A stretch of 44,605 nucleotides of DNA from Thiofilum flexile DSM 14609 (lineage in GTDB: Bacteria > Pseudomonadota > Gammaproteobacteria > Thiotrichales > Thiotrichaceae): positions 1 to 44,605 of the forward strand of contig NZ_KB904764.1 of assembly GCF_000380185.1 (NCBI RefSeq), read 5' to 3'. A program made the position numbers and the translations under genes. Shown here piece after piece: positions 26,425 through 33,978 of the stretch; the first letter of the stretch is position 1; each line of letters starts with the position of its first letter. The notes beneath the pieces were generated by a model. It had not been told where the DNA came from. It ran no database searches and worked only from the letters and a program-made list of their open reading frames with translations.

Positions 26425-29400
26425 GGGCCTGCTCCATATGATTTAGAATCTTTTGAGAAATATTTTTTATCACTTCTTTGTTTTTCGATAATAAGAATGA
26501 TGAAATGATACGTTCAATTTCCAATAAGTTAATCTCTAATTGATGTTGATATAAATAGCGAATCGTTAAGCTCTTAATAATCTCTTCAATGAAGTGATTT
26601 GCCGAAGCAGGTCTCCATAAAATGCTCAAGATATCAACTAGTTTTGCCTTGGATTCTTCACTGGGGTTTATAGAAATATTAAGAAGCGTTGTTTTTAAAT
26701 TACTAGGAATGGGGTTCTTGCGGCAATAAATGCCTTTATTTAGCAATACCATGACTTGTAAAGAAAAATAATCCGCAAACAATAAATTGTCTATTTGATA
26801 TGGAATGTCTTTTAAAGTTAATTGTTTTTTTAATTCATCTTTAGCTAAGTCTATTAGCTTAGTTAGATCATTGGATTGAGATATTATGATTGAGTTTAGT
26901 AGTTTAATAGCTAACTCTTTTCCTGCTTCTCCAATTAATGAGCTGATCTGATAAGCTTGATAACTATGTAAAGGTTTATGCAAAGATACCATTGATCTTT
27001 TGATTTTATCGTCACTTATTGCATGAGAGAGAACATCACTGAAAATAGCACACTCTACTGGACGTCCCATTCCCTCTTTATGACATAGTGCATGCCCGGT
27101 ATTGAGCCTGTTTAGATAAAGTGCATCATGATCATCTATACTCAAAGAAGCTGCTAATAGTGATTGATCATCTTTTGAAACTAGGCGATGAACAATTTTG
27201 GTATTGGAGTTTTTGATCACGTCAAGAGAGATTTTTGAGGGTATTTGCTCAACAACGGCAACACCTTGACCTAAAGATCGCATTTCAGCAAGAATATTGC
27301 AGAAAACCTCAACTGCCTTACCTTTTGGATTACCCATCATCTCGGTTGATCGTTCGGTTTCAATATTTTTAAGTAGCCGATGTGCCTCCTCAATAACCAT
27401 AAAATGACGTAAGCCTTTGTTGCCTATTCCTGGATTTACGGCTGGATTTTCTTTTTGTCGATATTCGCTGATCAGTACTAGAGTCAATCCAACAAAAAAG
27501 GCTTTATCATCGTCATCTGCAAGGCTTTCCATCTCAAGAATAGTATTTTTTGACAGAAGTTTTTCTATTGAGAAGCAGTCATGTGTATTGAACATTAAGC
27601 CTTTTGCACCAACACACAGACTTTCAAGTCGCACAATAATGGCAGTACGAATATTATCCCGCAGCTCTCCTTTGTAGTCGAGTTCTGTCTTGATATAATG
27701 ATCAACTTCATCTTTTAGATCTGCTAATGTTGGAAAGCAATAAAAATGCTCTTCAAATTGGTATCGTGCTATATCATAGTTACCTTTGCTATCAATAAAA
27801 TTAGGATGGATTCCTAAGGTTAAATCCCAGCCTTTTTTGATATATATGGAGTGCAAACATTTTTCAACAATACTGGGCATAGGGCCATAAAGTGAAAAGC
27901 TGGCATTAAAGATAGCTTTCAGATAATCAATATGTACTAGTGGGTGAACACCTTCCTGAATATAAAAAGGATTGAGCCGGATTGGACTGACAGTTGCATC
28001 TCCGATGGTAAATATATTTAGATTCTCTTTGAAAACATCATTTGCTAAAAGTTGTCGATAGTCTCGTTTAGCAGACTCTAATACCAAGAAAGGTATGGAT
28101 TTTTTTTGAGCAAGGTTTTTTAAAATATGTTTGACCGTGGTGGTCTTTCCGCTTCCTGTTAAACCACAAACGAAAAGATGCTTATTTAAATCACTTTCAG
28201 ATAGATAAATATGAGCACCTTGAATCGGATTGCCATGATCAGAAATAGAGCCTAAAACTAAATCAGCGCTGCTGCTAATATCGGTCAATGCAAGAGCAGG
28301 CATTTTTTGAATTTCATAACCTGGTATTGATTCTATGGGGGGAGAGGATACATAGGATAATTCTTCACTGGTAATGTATGAGGCCAATGATTTAGGAAAA
28401 AGGGTATTGGCGGAGCTGATTTTTGATATAAAAAGAGTTTTGTTTTCAAGAGCATCTAGATAAATACGTGGAGGAGGTAGTAGCTTATCATCTGGTTTTG
28501 AAAGCTCCCCTGCCAAAGTACCAGCTAAAATATTACTGGTGATCTTATCGTGAGTAGCAAAAGTGATTGATGTCTCCCAATAGCCTGAGCCAAACCCCTG
28601 TATCATTCTTTCGATATAGTGACTTGCGATTTTCTCTAGCTCTAAGGCATAACCGTTTTGCTGTTCAATGGAAAGGGATTGAGATTGGTTTTCTGAAAAA
28701 GTATTCGTGTTGGCCTTAGATATACTTTCGGTTTCTGTACTTGACTTATTATATGAATGATTGACGACAATACTCATAAAGCCAGTACTAGATCCATCGG
28801 TTTTTGATGTTCCACTGGTGGTAGTATTGGTTTCAGACACAGAGGTTCCTGAACCTTTGGTTTCACCCACCGTCTGTTTTGCTAGTATATGTAAACTATC
28901 CCTCATCTGGATTAATTCATGGAGAGATCGTTGCTTTTCAATCTCAGAAACGGGTTTAGAGAGGATTGCAAGTAAATATTCTTTTCCATAAAGGCTCCGG
29001 GTAACAGAGCATAAATTGAATTTTTGCTTCTTATTTTCTTTTTGCAGTGCTGGTACACCCGTTACCATACCACCATAATGGTATCCTCCGGCAAGAGAGG
29101 ATAGATTGATAGTTTCATCAAACCTAATCTTTTTTCCCGGCAAAATGCCGTTCACAATAGATTCAAAAAGCTCCGGAGCATTTTCAGTGAGAGACTCACT
29201 TTTGAGTCCAATAAAAACTCGGCTCTTACCGTTTTTACTGCTAAGTATGAGAGCTACTGATAATCCAGAATGACTTGCTGCTGCTAGTATATTCTGAAAG
29301 CGTTCATTAATGAATTGAGGAATATTTTCGTAATCAGCATTGACAGAGATTTCGCTTAAGGGAAAAAGGTAGTAGCTATCAAGGTAGCTGGTAGGGTCTT

Positions 29401-29521
29401 GTTCGGTCTGTGTTTTTAATATGTTTTTATCGATAAAAGACCACCACGGAACAAGCTTTTGTGAGGCTTCAACAAGAGCTTGTTGGCTATTTTGTGCTGG
29501 AGTGAGGGCTGTTTTATTCAT
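26417..29521 (-). CDS. HerA/FtsK-superfamily ATPase (DUF87-like) with Ser/Thr-rich insert
   Basis: A 1034-aa protein. The N-terminal domain (1-210) includes FPLSEISVNADYENIPQF and a GGYHYGGMVTGVPAL element. A strikingly low-complexity Ser/Thr/Asn segment follows (about 220-290, starting GETKGSGTSVSETNTTTSGT). The ATPase core then has Walker A FVCGLTGSGKTTTVKHIL (about 451-468), a LESAKRDYRQLL element, and Walker B FMVIEEAHRLL (about 708-718). Next come NILAEMRSLGQGVAVVEQIP (sensor/arginine-finger region) and GHALC. The C-terminal 150 residues are helical. Such hexameric ATPases pump DNA or protein. No nuclease (NurA) partner is adjacent; the partners are a dynamin pair and a toxin. It overlaps both neighbours by 8 bp. 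Confidence 0.85.
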   Translation of the reverse strand: MNKTALTPAQNSQQALVEASQKLVPWWSFIDKNILKTQTEQDPTSYLDSYYLFPLSEISVNADYENIPQFINERFQNILAAASHSGLSVALILSSKNGKSRVFIGLKSESLTENAPELFESIVNGILPGKKIRFDETINLSSLAGGYHYGGMVTGVPALQKENKKQKFNLCSVTRSLYGKEYLLAILSKPVSEIEKQRSLHELIQMRDSLHILAKQTVGETKGSGTSVSETNTTTSGTSKTDGSSTGFMSIVVNHSYNKSSTETESISKANTNTFSENQSQSLSIEQQNGYALELEKIASHYIERMIQGFGSGYWETSITFATHDKITSNILAGTLAGELSKPDDKLLPPPRIYLDALENKTLFISKISSANTLFPKSLASYITSEELSYVSSPPIESIPGYEIQKMPALALTDISSSADLVLGSISDHGNPIQGAHIYLSESDLNKHLFVCGLTGSGKTTTVKHILKNLAQKKSIPFLVLESAKRDYRQLLANDVFKENLNIFTIGDATVSPIRLNPFYIQEGVHPLVHIDYLKAIFNASFSLYGPMPSIVEKCLHSIYIKKGWDLTLGIHPNFIDSKGNYDIARYQFEEHFYCFPTLADLKDEVDHYIKTELDYKGELRDNIRTAIIVRLESLCVGAKGLMFNTHDCFSIEKLLSKNTILEMESLADDDDKAFFVGLTLVLISEYRQKENPAVNPGIGNKGLRHFMVIEEAHRLLKNIETERSTEMMGNPKGKAVEVFCNILAEMRSLGQGVAVVEQIPSKISLDVIKNSNTKIVHRLVSKDDQSLLAASLSIDDHDALYLNRLNTGHALCHKEGMGRPVECAIFSDVLSHAISDDKIKRSMVSLHKPLHSYQAYQISSLIGEAGKELAIKLLNSIIISQSNDLTKLIDLAKDELKKQLTLKDIPYQIDNLLFADYFSLQVMVLLNKGIYCRKNPIPSNLKTTLLNISINPSEESKAKLVDILSILWRPASANHFIEEIIKSLTIRYLYQHQLEINLLEIERIISSFLLSKNKEVIKNISQKILNHMEQAHA

Positions 29522-30158
29522 TTGATTTTCCCTCTAATATAAAGCCGTGAGTTGAGCAAAAGTGATGAAAATCACTTTCAAAGGCTATTCCAACTTTTTC
29601 TAGCCACTGAAGTACCTGTTCTTGAGCGGATGCGAGGTATTTATCTATATCGATCTGGATGCTTTCACGGGCTTTTTCCTGATTAAGATAAAAACCAAAA
29701 GCATAAGCCGATAACAGAATAGTAACTATTCCTGCAACAATGCCTAAAACGACATTTACGGTTACAGTGCCAAGAATAAAATTAAGCCCACTGAGAATTA
29801 AGCTCTGTTTTAGTTGACGATCATGTAAATATCTTACAATATCGGGTTCTAGTGCAATTTTATTTTCTAGTTGCTTAGTCCATTCATGGACTCGTTTACG
29901 GAAATCAGCATCAAAAAATGCATTTTGTAGTTGGATATCGGCACCTTTTATCCTCTCCCGTGCATCAGCCATAAGGTAATTTAGCTGTGTGTCTAAAAGA
30001 ACCTCTGTTTTGTAAACAATCTCTTTAGGAATATGTGTTTTTAGGAAATTTTTGGTTTGATCGACATTGAAGCCAGGTTTTAAATATGTCTGCTGTAACG
30101 TACTTTTGAGGTTTGAAAATTCAATCATGACATCTTTTTTGATATTGTTCTGATTCAT
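29514..30158 (-). CDS. Helical membrane protein partnering the dynamin-like GTPase
   Basis: A 214-aa protein with long amphipathic helices at the N-terminus (about 1-120) and two closely spaced hydrophobic segments (about 124-165, LILSGLNFILGTVTVNVVLG and IVAGIVTILLSAYAFGFYL). A helical C-terminus follows. No enzyme motif is visible. Its start overlaps the dynamin gene by 4 bp (ATGA) and its end overlaps HerA by 8 bp (ATGAATAA). I read it as a membrane anchor or assembly factor of the operon, perhaps a non-GTPase dynamin partner. No family is assigned. Confidence 0.75.
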   Translation of the reverse strand: MNQNNIKKDVMIEFSNLKSTLQQTYLKPGFNVDQTKNFLKTHIPKEIVYKTEVLLDTQLNYLMADARERIKGADIQLQNAFFDADFRKRVHEWTKQLENKIALEPDIVRYLHDRQLKQSLILSGLNFILGTVTVNVVLGIVAGIVTILLSAYAFGFYLNQEKARESIQIDIDKYLASAQEQVLQWLEKVGIAFESDFHHFCSTHGFILEGKSNE

Positions 30159-32260
30159 TTTATATCCTCCAATACTTCTATGCAGCGTAACTTCTCTGGC
30201 TGAATATCCTTTTTTTTTCTGTCTAGCTCTTTAATTTCTATAATTATGTCTTCATTAGATTGTTTTTTTGTTTTCTCTGCTTCAAGTGCTTCCTGTCGAT
30301 CACTAATCACTGAATCCATTTCTTTTGAAAAGTCGTTTAAGTAGGTATTGAGAATTTCTTTGGATTTATTCGGTATGATATTGATAATACTAGAAAGCTC
30401 ATTGCTACATTGGTGTCGGTATTCCTCAAGGTGTTTTTTTTCATCAAACACATCTCTTGTACCTACTTGTATTTTTTTCTTAAAAGCTTTAGCTCCTCCT
30501 GCTCCTGCAGCAGCTCCTGCTGATGCTATACCGAGATAGGCTAAAAATCCAAAAGGCCCAGTTGTAAGAGTAGCTATTATCCCAGCTACTGCCAAAGCTG
30601 CACCTGTAGCTCCTAAGATCGTTTTTGTTCCATCTATTTTATCCTCATAAATAGCTTCTTTATGAAAGGCTTTTGCCTTTGCATTTTCCTCTAAAGCCTG
30701 CAGATCGATCATTTTAGGAGTAGATATTTGGTATTCTGATTTGAATTGCTTGCCTGCCTCATCAAGAGCCTTTGTAAGATTTTTTGTTAATTCCATCGAA
30801 AAATCATCGATCTTTTTCTCTACGTCATTGAGAGCATCGAGAGTATTTTTTCTGGTAATTTCAATATTGTTGCTTTCTGCAATGAGTGTAATATATTTCG
30901 TTTTTAGCGTATCGATATCTTTTTGCCACGACGAGTGTCTACCAGAGTAGTTGGATTCCAGATCTTCTCTAGTTTCTCTGGTTAGAAGCTTATACTTCTC
31001 AAGAGCTGCATTAATACGGTTTATTTCTTCTTCAAACTGCTGGGGATTGACCTTCTTCTTTTCTAGTCTCTCCGTTTTTTCGGTATAGAGATTTTCCTGT
31101 TCTTCGTATCCCTCCTTAATTTTTCTCAAAATTTCTTGCAGTTGTAGATTGGGTGCTTTCATGGAAAACTCATCGACTGCAGCAAACATTTTCTCAAATC
31201 GAGAGCCTTCATAAACAATATCAATTAAATCTCGTTCTTCCTTCTCTGCTTGTTCGAGATACTCATAAAGTATTTTCTTTTTATTGTTAGATTTCTGGAT
31301 TTCTTTAACAGAAATACCATTATTAAGATCACAGTGAATTAACTTAAGCAAACTGTCCACAACCAGAATGCGATTTTCGGGTATTATATTGTGGTATAGT
31401 CGATTAGCTTCCTTATGTAATCTATCCACATCATCATTTGAGTAAAGTCCAGCATGGGTTAAAATAAGAAAAAGTGTCTCTCTACTGCGGTTAGAGATGG
31501 TAGAATTGACAAATTTTCTAAAAGATTCGGACTCAATCGGTTTGATTTGGTGTACAAATAAAATAGCATCGGCTTGTTCAAAAAACTGGAATGAAACATT
31601 CTGGACACCACCGGTTGCATTGACTCCCGGACTATCAACAATGCGAAGCTCGTCAAATTCCCACTTCAAGGGGTAACCAAAATCAATCTCTACCGGAATT
31701 TTATCTTTAGTTCTTTCGGAAATAAATTTTTCAATTACCTTATGTTTACCCTGAAGTTGTTCGCTGGATTTTTGTTCTAGTTGCCTTATAAAATCCTCAT
31801 CAACTTTTAAGACGTCAGCACTTGCAATAATACAATCATCTATCAGGGGGGTTGGTATTTCACGATACTCATCATGGATTTTGCATATTTCATGCAGTCG
31901 TGCTTTTGCATTAATACCGAGACTAGTCAATTCGTCAGAAATGCTTTCTATGGTTCCATCAGCATATTTGACTCTTAGGGAGGGAGTTTCTGATTTGAAT
32001 ATTTCTACGATAGTACTAGAAGATTGAAGTACATCAGAAGGAAGAAGTTCGGTACCTAAAAGCGCGTTAATAAATGTTGATTTACCAGCCTTCACTTCTC
32101 CGGCTATCGCTAGAGTAAATTTCCCATTTTTTAATGATTCAACCCTGTTTTCAAGAAAATTGATTTTAACACCATCATTAGTATCACCTCTTTTAATTTT
32201 ATAATTATTAAAAAGATCAATTACATTGTCTTTATGAGCTTTATAGTGCTTACCAATCAT
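30155..32260 (-). CDS. Dynamin-like GTPase
   Basis: A 701-aa protein, first gene of the operon; ATG 32258-32260 follows AAGGAATAACAA. G1 is GEVKAGKST (54-62), with a following TxxINALLG and SSST switch region. G3 is DSPGVNATGG (209-218). At the G4 position LTHAGLYSND replaces the canonical TKxD. After the GTPase domain comes a long coiled coil (about 375-500), a hydrophobic hairpin (547-592, Gly/Ala-rich, ending GAKAFKKK) and a C-terminal helical part. This is the bacterial dynamin-like protein layout: a membrane-inserting, self-assembling mechanoenzyme. A membrane remodelling or sealing role is inferred. Confidence 0.9.
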   Translation of the reverse strand: MIGKHYKAHKDNVIDLFNNYKIKRGDTNDGVKINFLENRVESLKNGKFTLAIAGEVKAGKSTFINALLGTELLPSDVLQSSSTIVEIFKSETPSLRVKYADGTIESISDELTSLGINAKARLHEICKIHDEYREIPTPLIDDCIIASADVLKVDEDFIRQLEQKSSEQLQGKHKVIEKFISERTKDKIPVEIDFGYPLKWEFDELRIVDSPGVNATGGVQNVSFQFFEQADAILFVHQIKPIESESFRKFVNSTISNRSRETLFLILTHAGLYSNDDVDRLHKEANRLYHNIIPENRILVVDSLLKLIHCDLNNGISVKEIQKSNNKKKILYEYLEQAEKEERDLIDIVYEGSRFEKMFAAVDEFSMKAPNLQLQEILRKIKEGYEEQENLYTEKTERLEKKKVNPQQFEEEINRINAALEKYKLLTRETREDLESNYSGRHSSWQKDIDTLKTKYITLIAESNNIEITRKNTLDALNDVEKKIDDFSMELTKNLTKALDEAGKQFKSEYQISTPKMIDLQALEENAKAKAFHKEAIYEDKIDGTKTILGATGAALAVAGIIATLTTGPFGFLAYLGIASAGAAAGAGGAKAFKKKIQVGTRDVFDEKKHLEEYRHQCSNELSSIINIIPNKSKEILNTYLNDFSKEMDSVISDRQEALEAEKTKKQSNEDIIIEIKELDRKKKDIQPEKLRCIEVLEDIK

Positions 32261-32335
32261 TTGTTATTCCTTAGTGTATTTTGCAAGCGGCCTATATAAA
32301 TAGAGGTATTCAAAAAATAGCATAAGTGGTTTACT

Positions 32336-32376
32336 ATACTATTATTTGAATAGTATTTATTAAAAGGTTTTTAATA
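32336..32376. promoter_or_regulatory. Two tandem perfect palindromes upstream of the dynamin operon
   Basis: ATACTATT-ATTTG-AATAGTAT (32336-32356) is a perfect 8-5-8 inverted repeat. TATTAAAA-GGT-TTTTAATA (32358-32376) is a perfect 8-3-8 one directly beside it. They lie about 75-115 bp before the first gene of the operon, in a very AT-rich 436-bp gap (32261-32696) with no gene. They suit operator sites for a dimeric repressor acting on the operon. No regulator gene lies inside the island. Confidence 0.45.
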
Positions 32377-32544
32377 GGTGAAAGATTTTATTTGTACTAT
32401 TAAATTTAAAATAATTTCATCATTATTTTTATTATTAACTTCAGCTATCAAGTCCTTATAATGGCTTAAATTATAAGTAATTGCAATATTTTTAACCTTC
32501 TTTGTGTTAGTTTTTTATCAGATCACTTACAAAAATTATATTAA

Positions 32545-32564
32545 CCTCACATGAACATATGAGG
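32545..32564. promoter_or_regulatory. Near-perfect palindrome in the island's upstream gap
   Basis: CCTCACATG-AA-CATATGAGG is a 9-2-9 inverted repeat with one mismatch, about 285 bp before the dynamin gene and about 100 bp from the right repeat. It may be a recombinase or regulator site; nothing in the sequence decides between these. Confidence 0.3.
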
Positions 32565-32666
32565 CAGTATTATATAAAAATACCGAAGTATGCGAGAGAC
32601 TGTTTAACTGATTGCATCGTGAGAGAACTGGCCTCTTGGACTACCCTCTAGTGGTAGCCCATACTC

Positions 32667-32720
32667 GGCTAGGCTGAGCGAGCTTCCTATGAGGTCTTAT
32701 CCAGTTGTCAAACGGCTAAA
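32667..32720. repeat. Right flanking direct repeat (within and behind the glycosyltransferase gene)
   Basis: The counterpart of 25264-25319: same 18-mer, then GAGGTCTTATCC, GTTGTCAAACG and CTAAA with spacers of slightly different length. It spans the last codons of the glycosyltransferase, its stop, and a downstream stem (CTCGGC...GCTGAG). A further hairpin (CTACC...GGTAG) lies at about 32641-32657. Confidence 0.75.
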
Positions 32721-33845
32721 CATAGTTTGATAACTATCCACTATCGATTGCAAGGTATAACGCTCTAAAACCTGCTGCCGAGCGCGTAGCCCACAGGCAC
32801 GGCGGGCAGTATGGCTCATATGGTAATACTCTCCCCACGCTGCTGAAAAGCATTGGGGCTGAGCATGAGGAACCAGCGTACCCGTGGCATTCACTAAAGG
32901 ATTCAAGGCTTTCACCTCAGTGGCAACCACCGGGATAGCATAGGCCATGGCCTTGATTAAAAAGGTAGGCAAATGATCTAAACGGCTGGCTAAGGTAGCC
33001 AAGTCGAAAGCGGACACTAAATCATTTAACTCACTATCCGATTGATTACCGAGTAAAAAGACATGTTGCTCTAGACCATAGTTTTTTATCTGCTGATAAA
33101 GCGCTTTATTATCATAATCTAAGCCAGAACCGGCCCAAATCCAGCGCATATTGGGATAGTGCAAACTCGCTAAAGCTGCCGCTTGGAGTAAGGTCTGATA
33201 ATCAAAACTAGGCTCAAAACGGGTTATACAACCGATTAAAAAGGTATCGTCGGATAGATGCAACCGATTTAATAATGCTTGGCGCTGAGTGTAATGATGC
33301 TGAGGATATATTTCAGGCAGATCCAGTGGGTATTTAGTTAATACTTTGGCATAGCGCACTTGATAACCTAATGCCTGATGATGGTTTAGACTCTCGATTT
33401 TCTTAAATAACAGCCGCTGTGGTTGATCCGATAACCATTGGTTTAATTTTAGAATTAACCTAGCTTTCCAACCCTTTATTTCAGGGGGCGTATGATTAGG
33501 CAAGGCCCAAATGAGATGGGCTTTACGTCCACTTAAACGCCACAAAACGGTAGCTAAGATATTACCCGCATAATCCCAGCCATGAATCACTGCCGGAGGG
33601 TGTTCGCGCCAATGCCGAATCAGGTGTTGCAATACAATCTTCGCTTTACGCGGCTGATCACGCTCTATGATACAAACGGGAACTGCAATTTGCTCAAATT
33701 GCCGCTTGAGTTCGTAGTTTAAAGGTGCAAAACAAACCACTAAGGGCGAATATTGGTCGCGTAGGGGGGAGTCGAGTAATTTGATTAACTCGTGTGTCGT
33801 GCTGTCTGTCCTTGCATTCGTTATGACATAAATACTCGCTGCCAT
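32697..33845 (-). CDS. GT4-type glycosyltransferase
   Basis: A 382-aa two-Rossmann-domain protein of GT-B fold. The N-half has IYVITNARTDSTTHELIKLL and HGWDYAGNILATVLW. The C-half (about 195-370) has FLIGCITRFEPSFDYQTLLQ, MRWIWAGSG, VFLLGNQSD, then SRLDHLPTFLIKAMAYAIPV and VVATEV. In the usual E-x7-E nucleotide-sugar motif the two positions are Asp and Lys (DHLPTFLIK), so catalysis may be altered. Likely role: polysaccharide or LPS assembly. It lies upstream of the island on the same strand as the EAL and PilZ genes but separated by 133 bp. Its 3' end is the apparent island insertion point. Confidence 0.85.
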   Translation of the reverse strand: MAASIYVITNARTDSTTHELIKLLDSPLRDQYSPLVVCFAPLNYELKRQFEQIAVPVCIIERDQPRKAKIVLQHLIRHWREHPPAVIHGWDYAGNILATVLWRLSGRKAHLIWALPNHTPPEIKGWKARLILKLNQWLSDQPQRLLFKKIESLNHHQALGYQVRYAKVLTKYPLDLPEIYPQHHYTQRQALLNRLHLSDDTFLIGCITRFEPSFDYQTLLQAAALASLHYPNMRWIWAGSGLDYDNKALYQQIKNYGLEQHVFLLGNQSDSELNDLVSAFDLATLASRLDHLPTFLIKAMAYAIPVVATEVKALNPLVNATGTLVPHAQPQCFSAAWGEYYHMSHTARRACGLRARQQVLERYTLQSIVDSYQTMFSRLTTG

Positions 33846-33978
33846 AATTACTATCCTTAGTTTATGAGGGGTTAGTAAGACTTGCCACGTCCTAACCTAG
33901 TTTAAATGTAGTCGAGCCATAAAGTTTTCGGAAAAAACTTACCGATTACTGGGGGTATCCAGCAGTTAGAGTAGGGGG

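Larger units (their letters stand above)
25319..32667. mobile_element. Putative genomic island carrying a five-gene dynamin/HerA/LHH-nuclease operon
   Basis: The interval between the two direct repeats is AT-richer than the genes on either side, contains a single minus-strand operon, and ends inside a copy of the neighbour's 3' coding end. This is the expected product of site-specific or homologous insertion at the 3' end of a protein gene. No integrase, transposase or conjugation gene lies inside, so mobilisation would need trans-acting functions, or the recombinase has been lost. Confidence 0.55.

Noticed and set aside
32261-32696. A small gene (regulator or integrase) in the island's upstream gap
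   Set aside because: The gap is very AT-rich with frequent stops in all frames and no ORF above about 40 codons.
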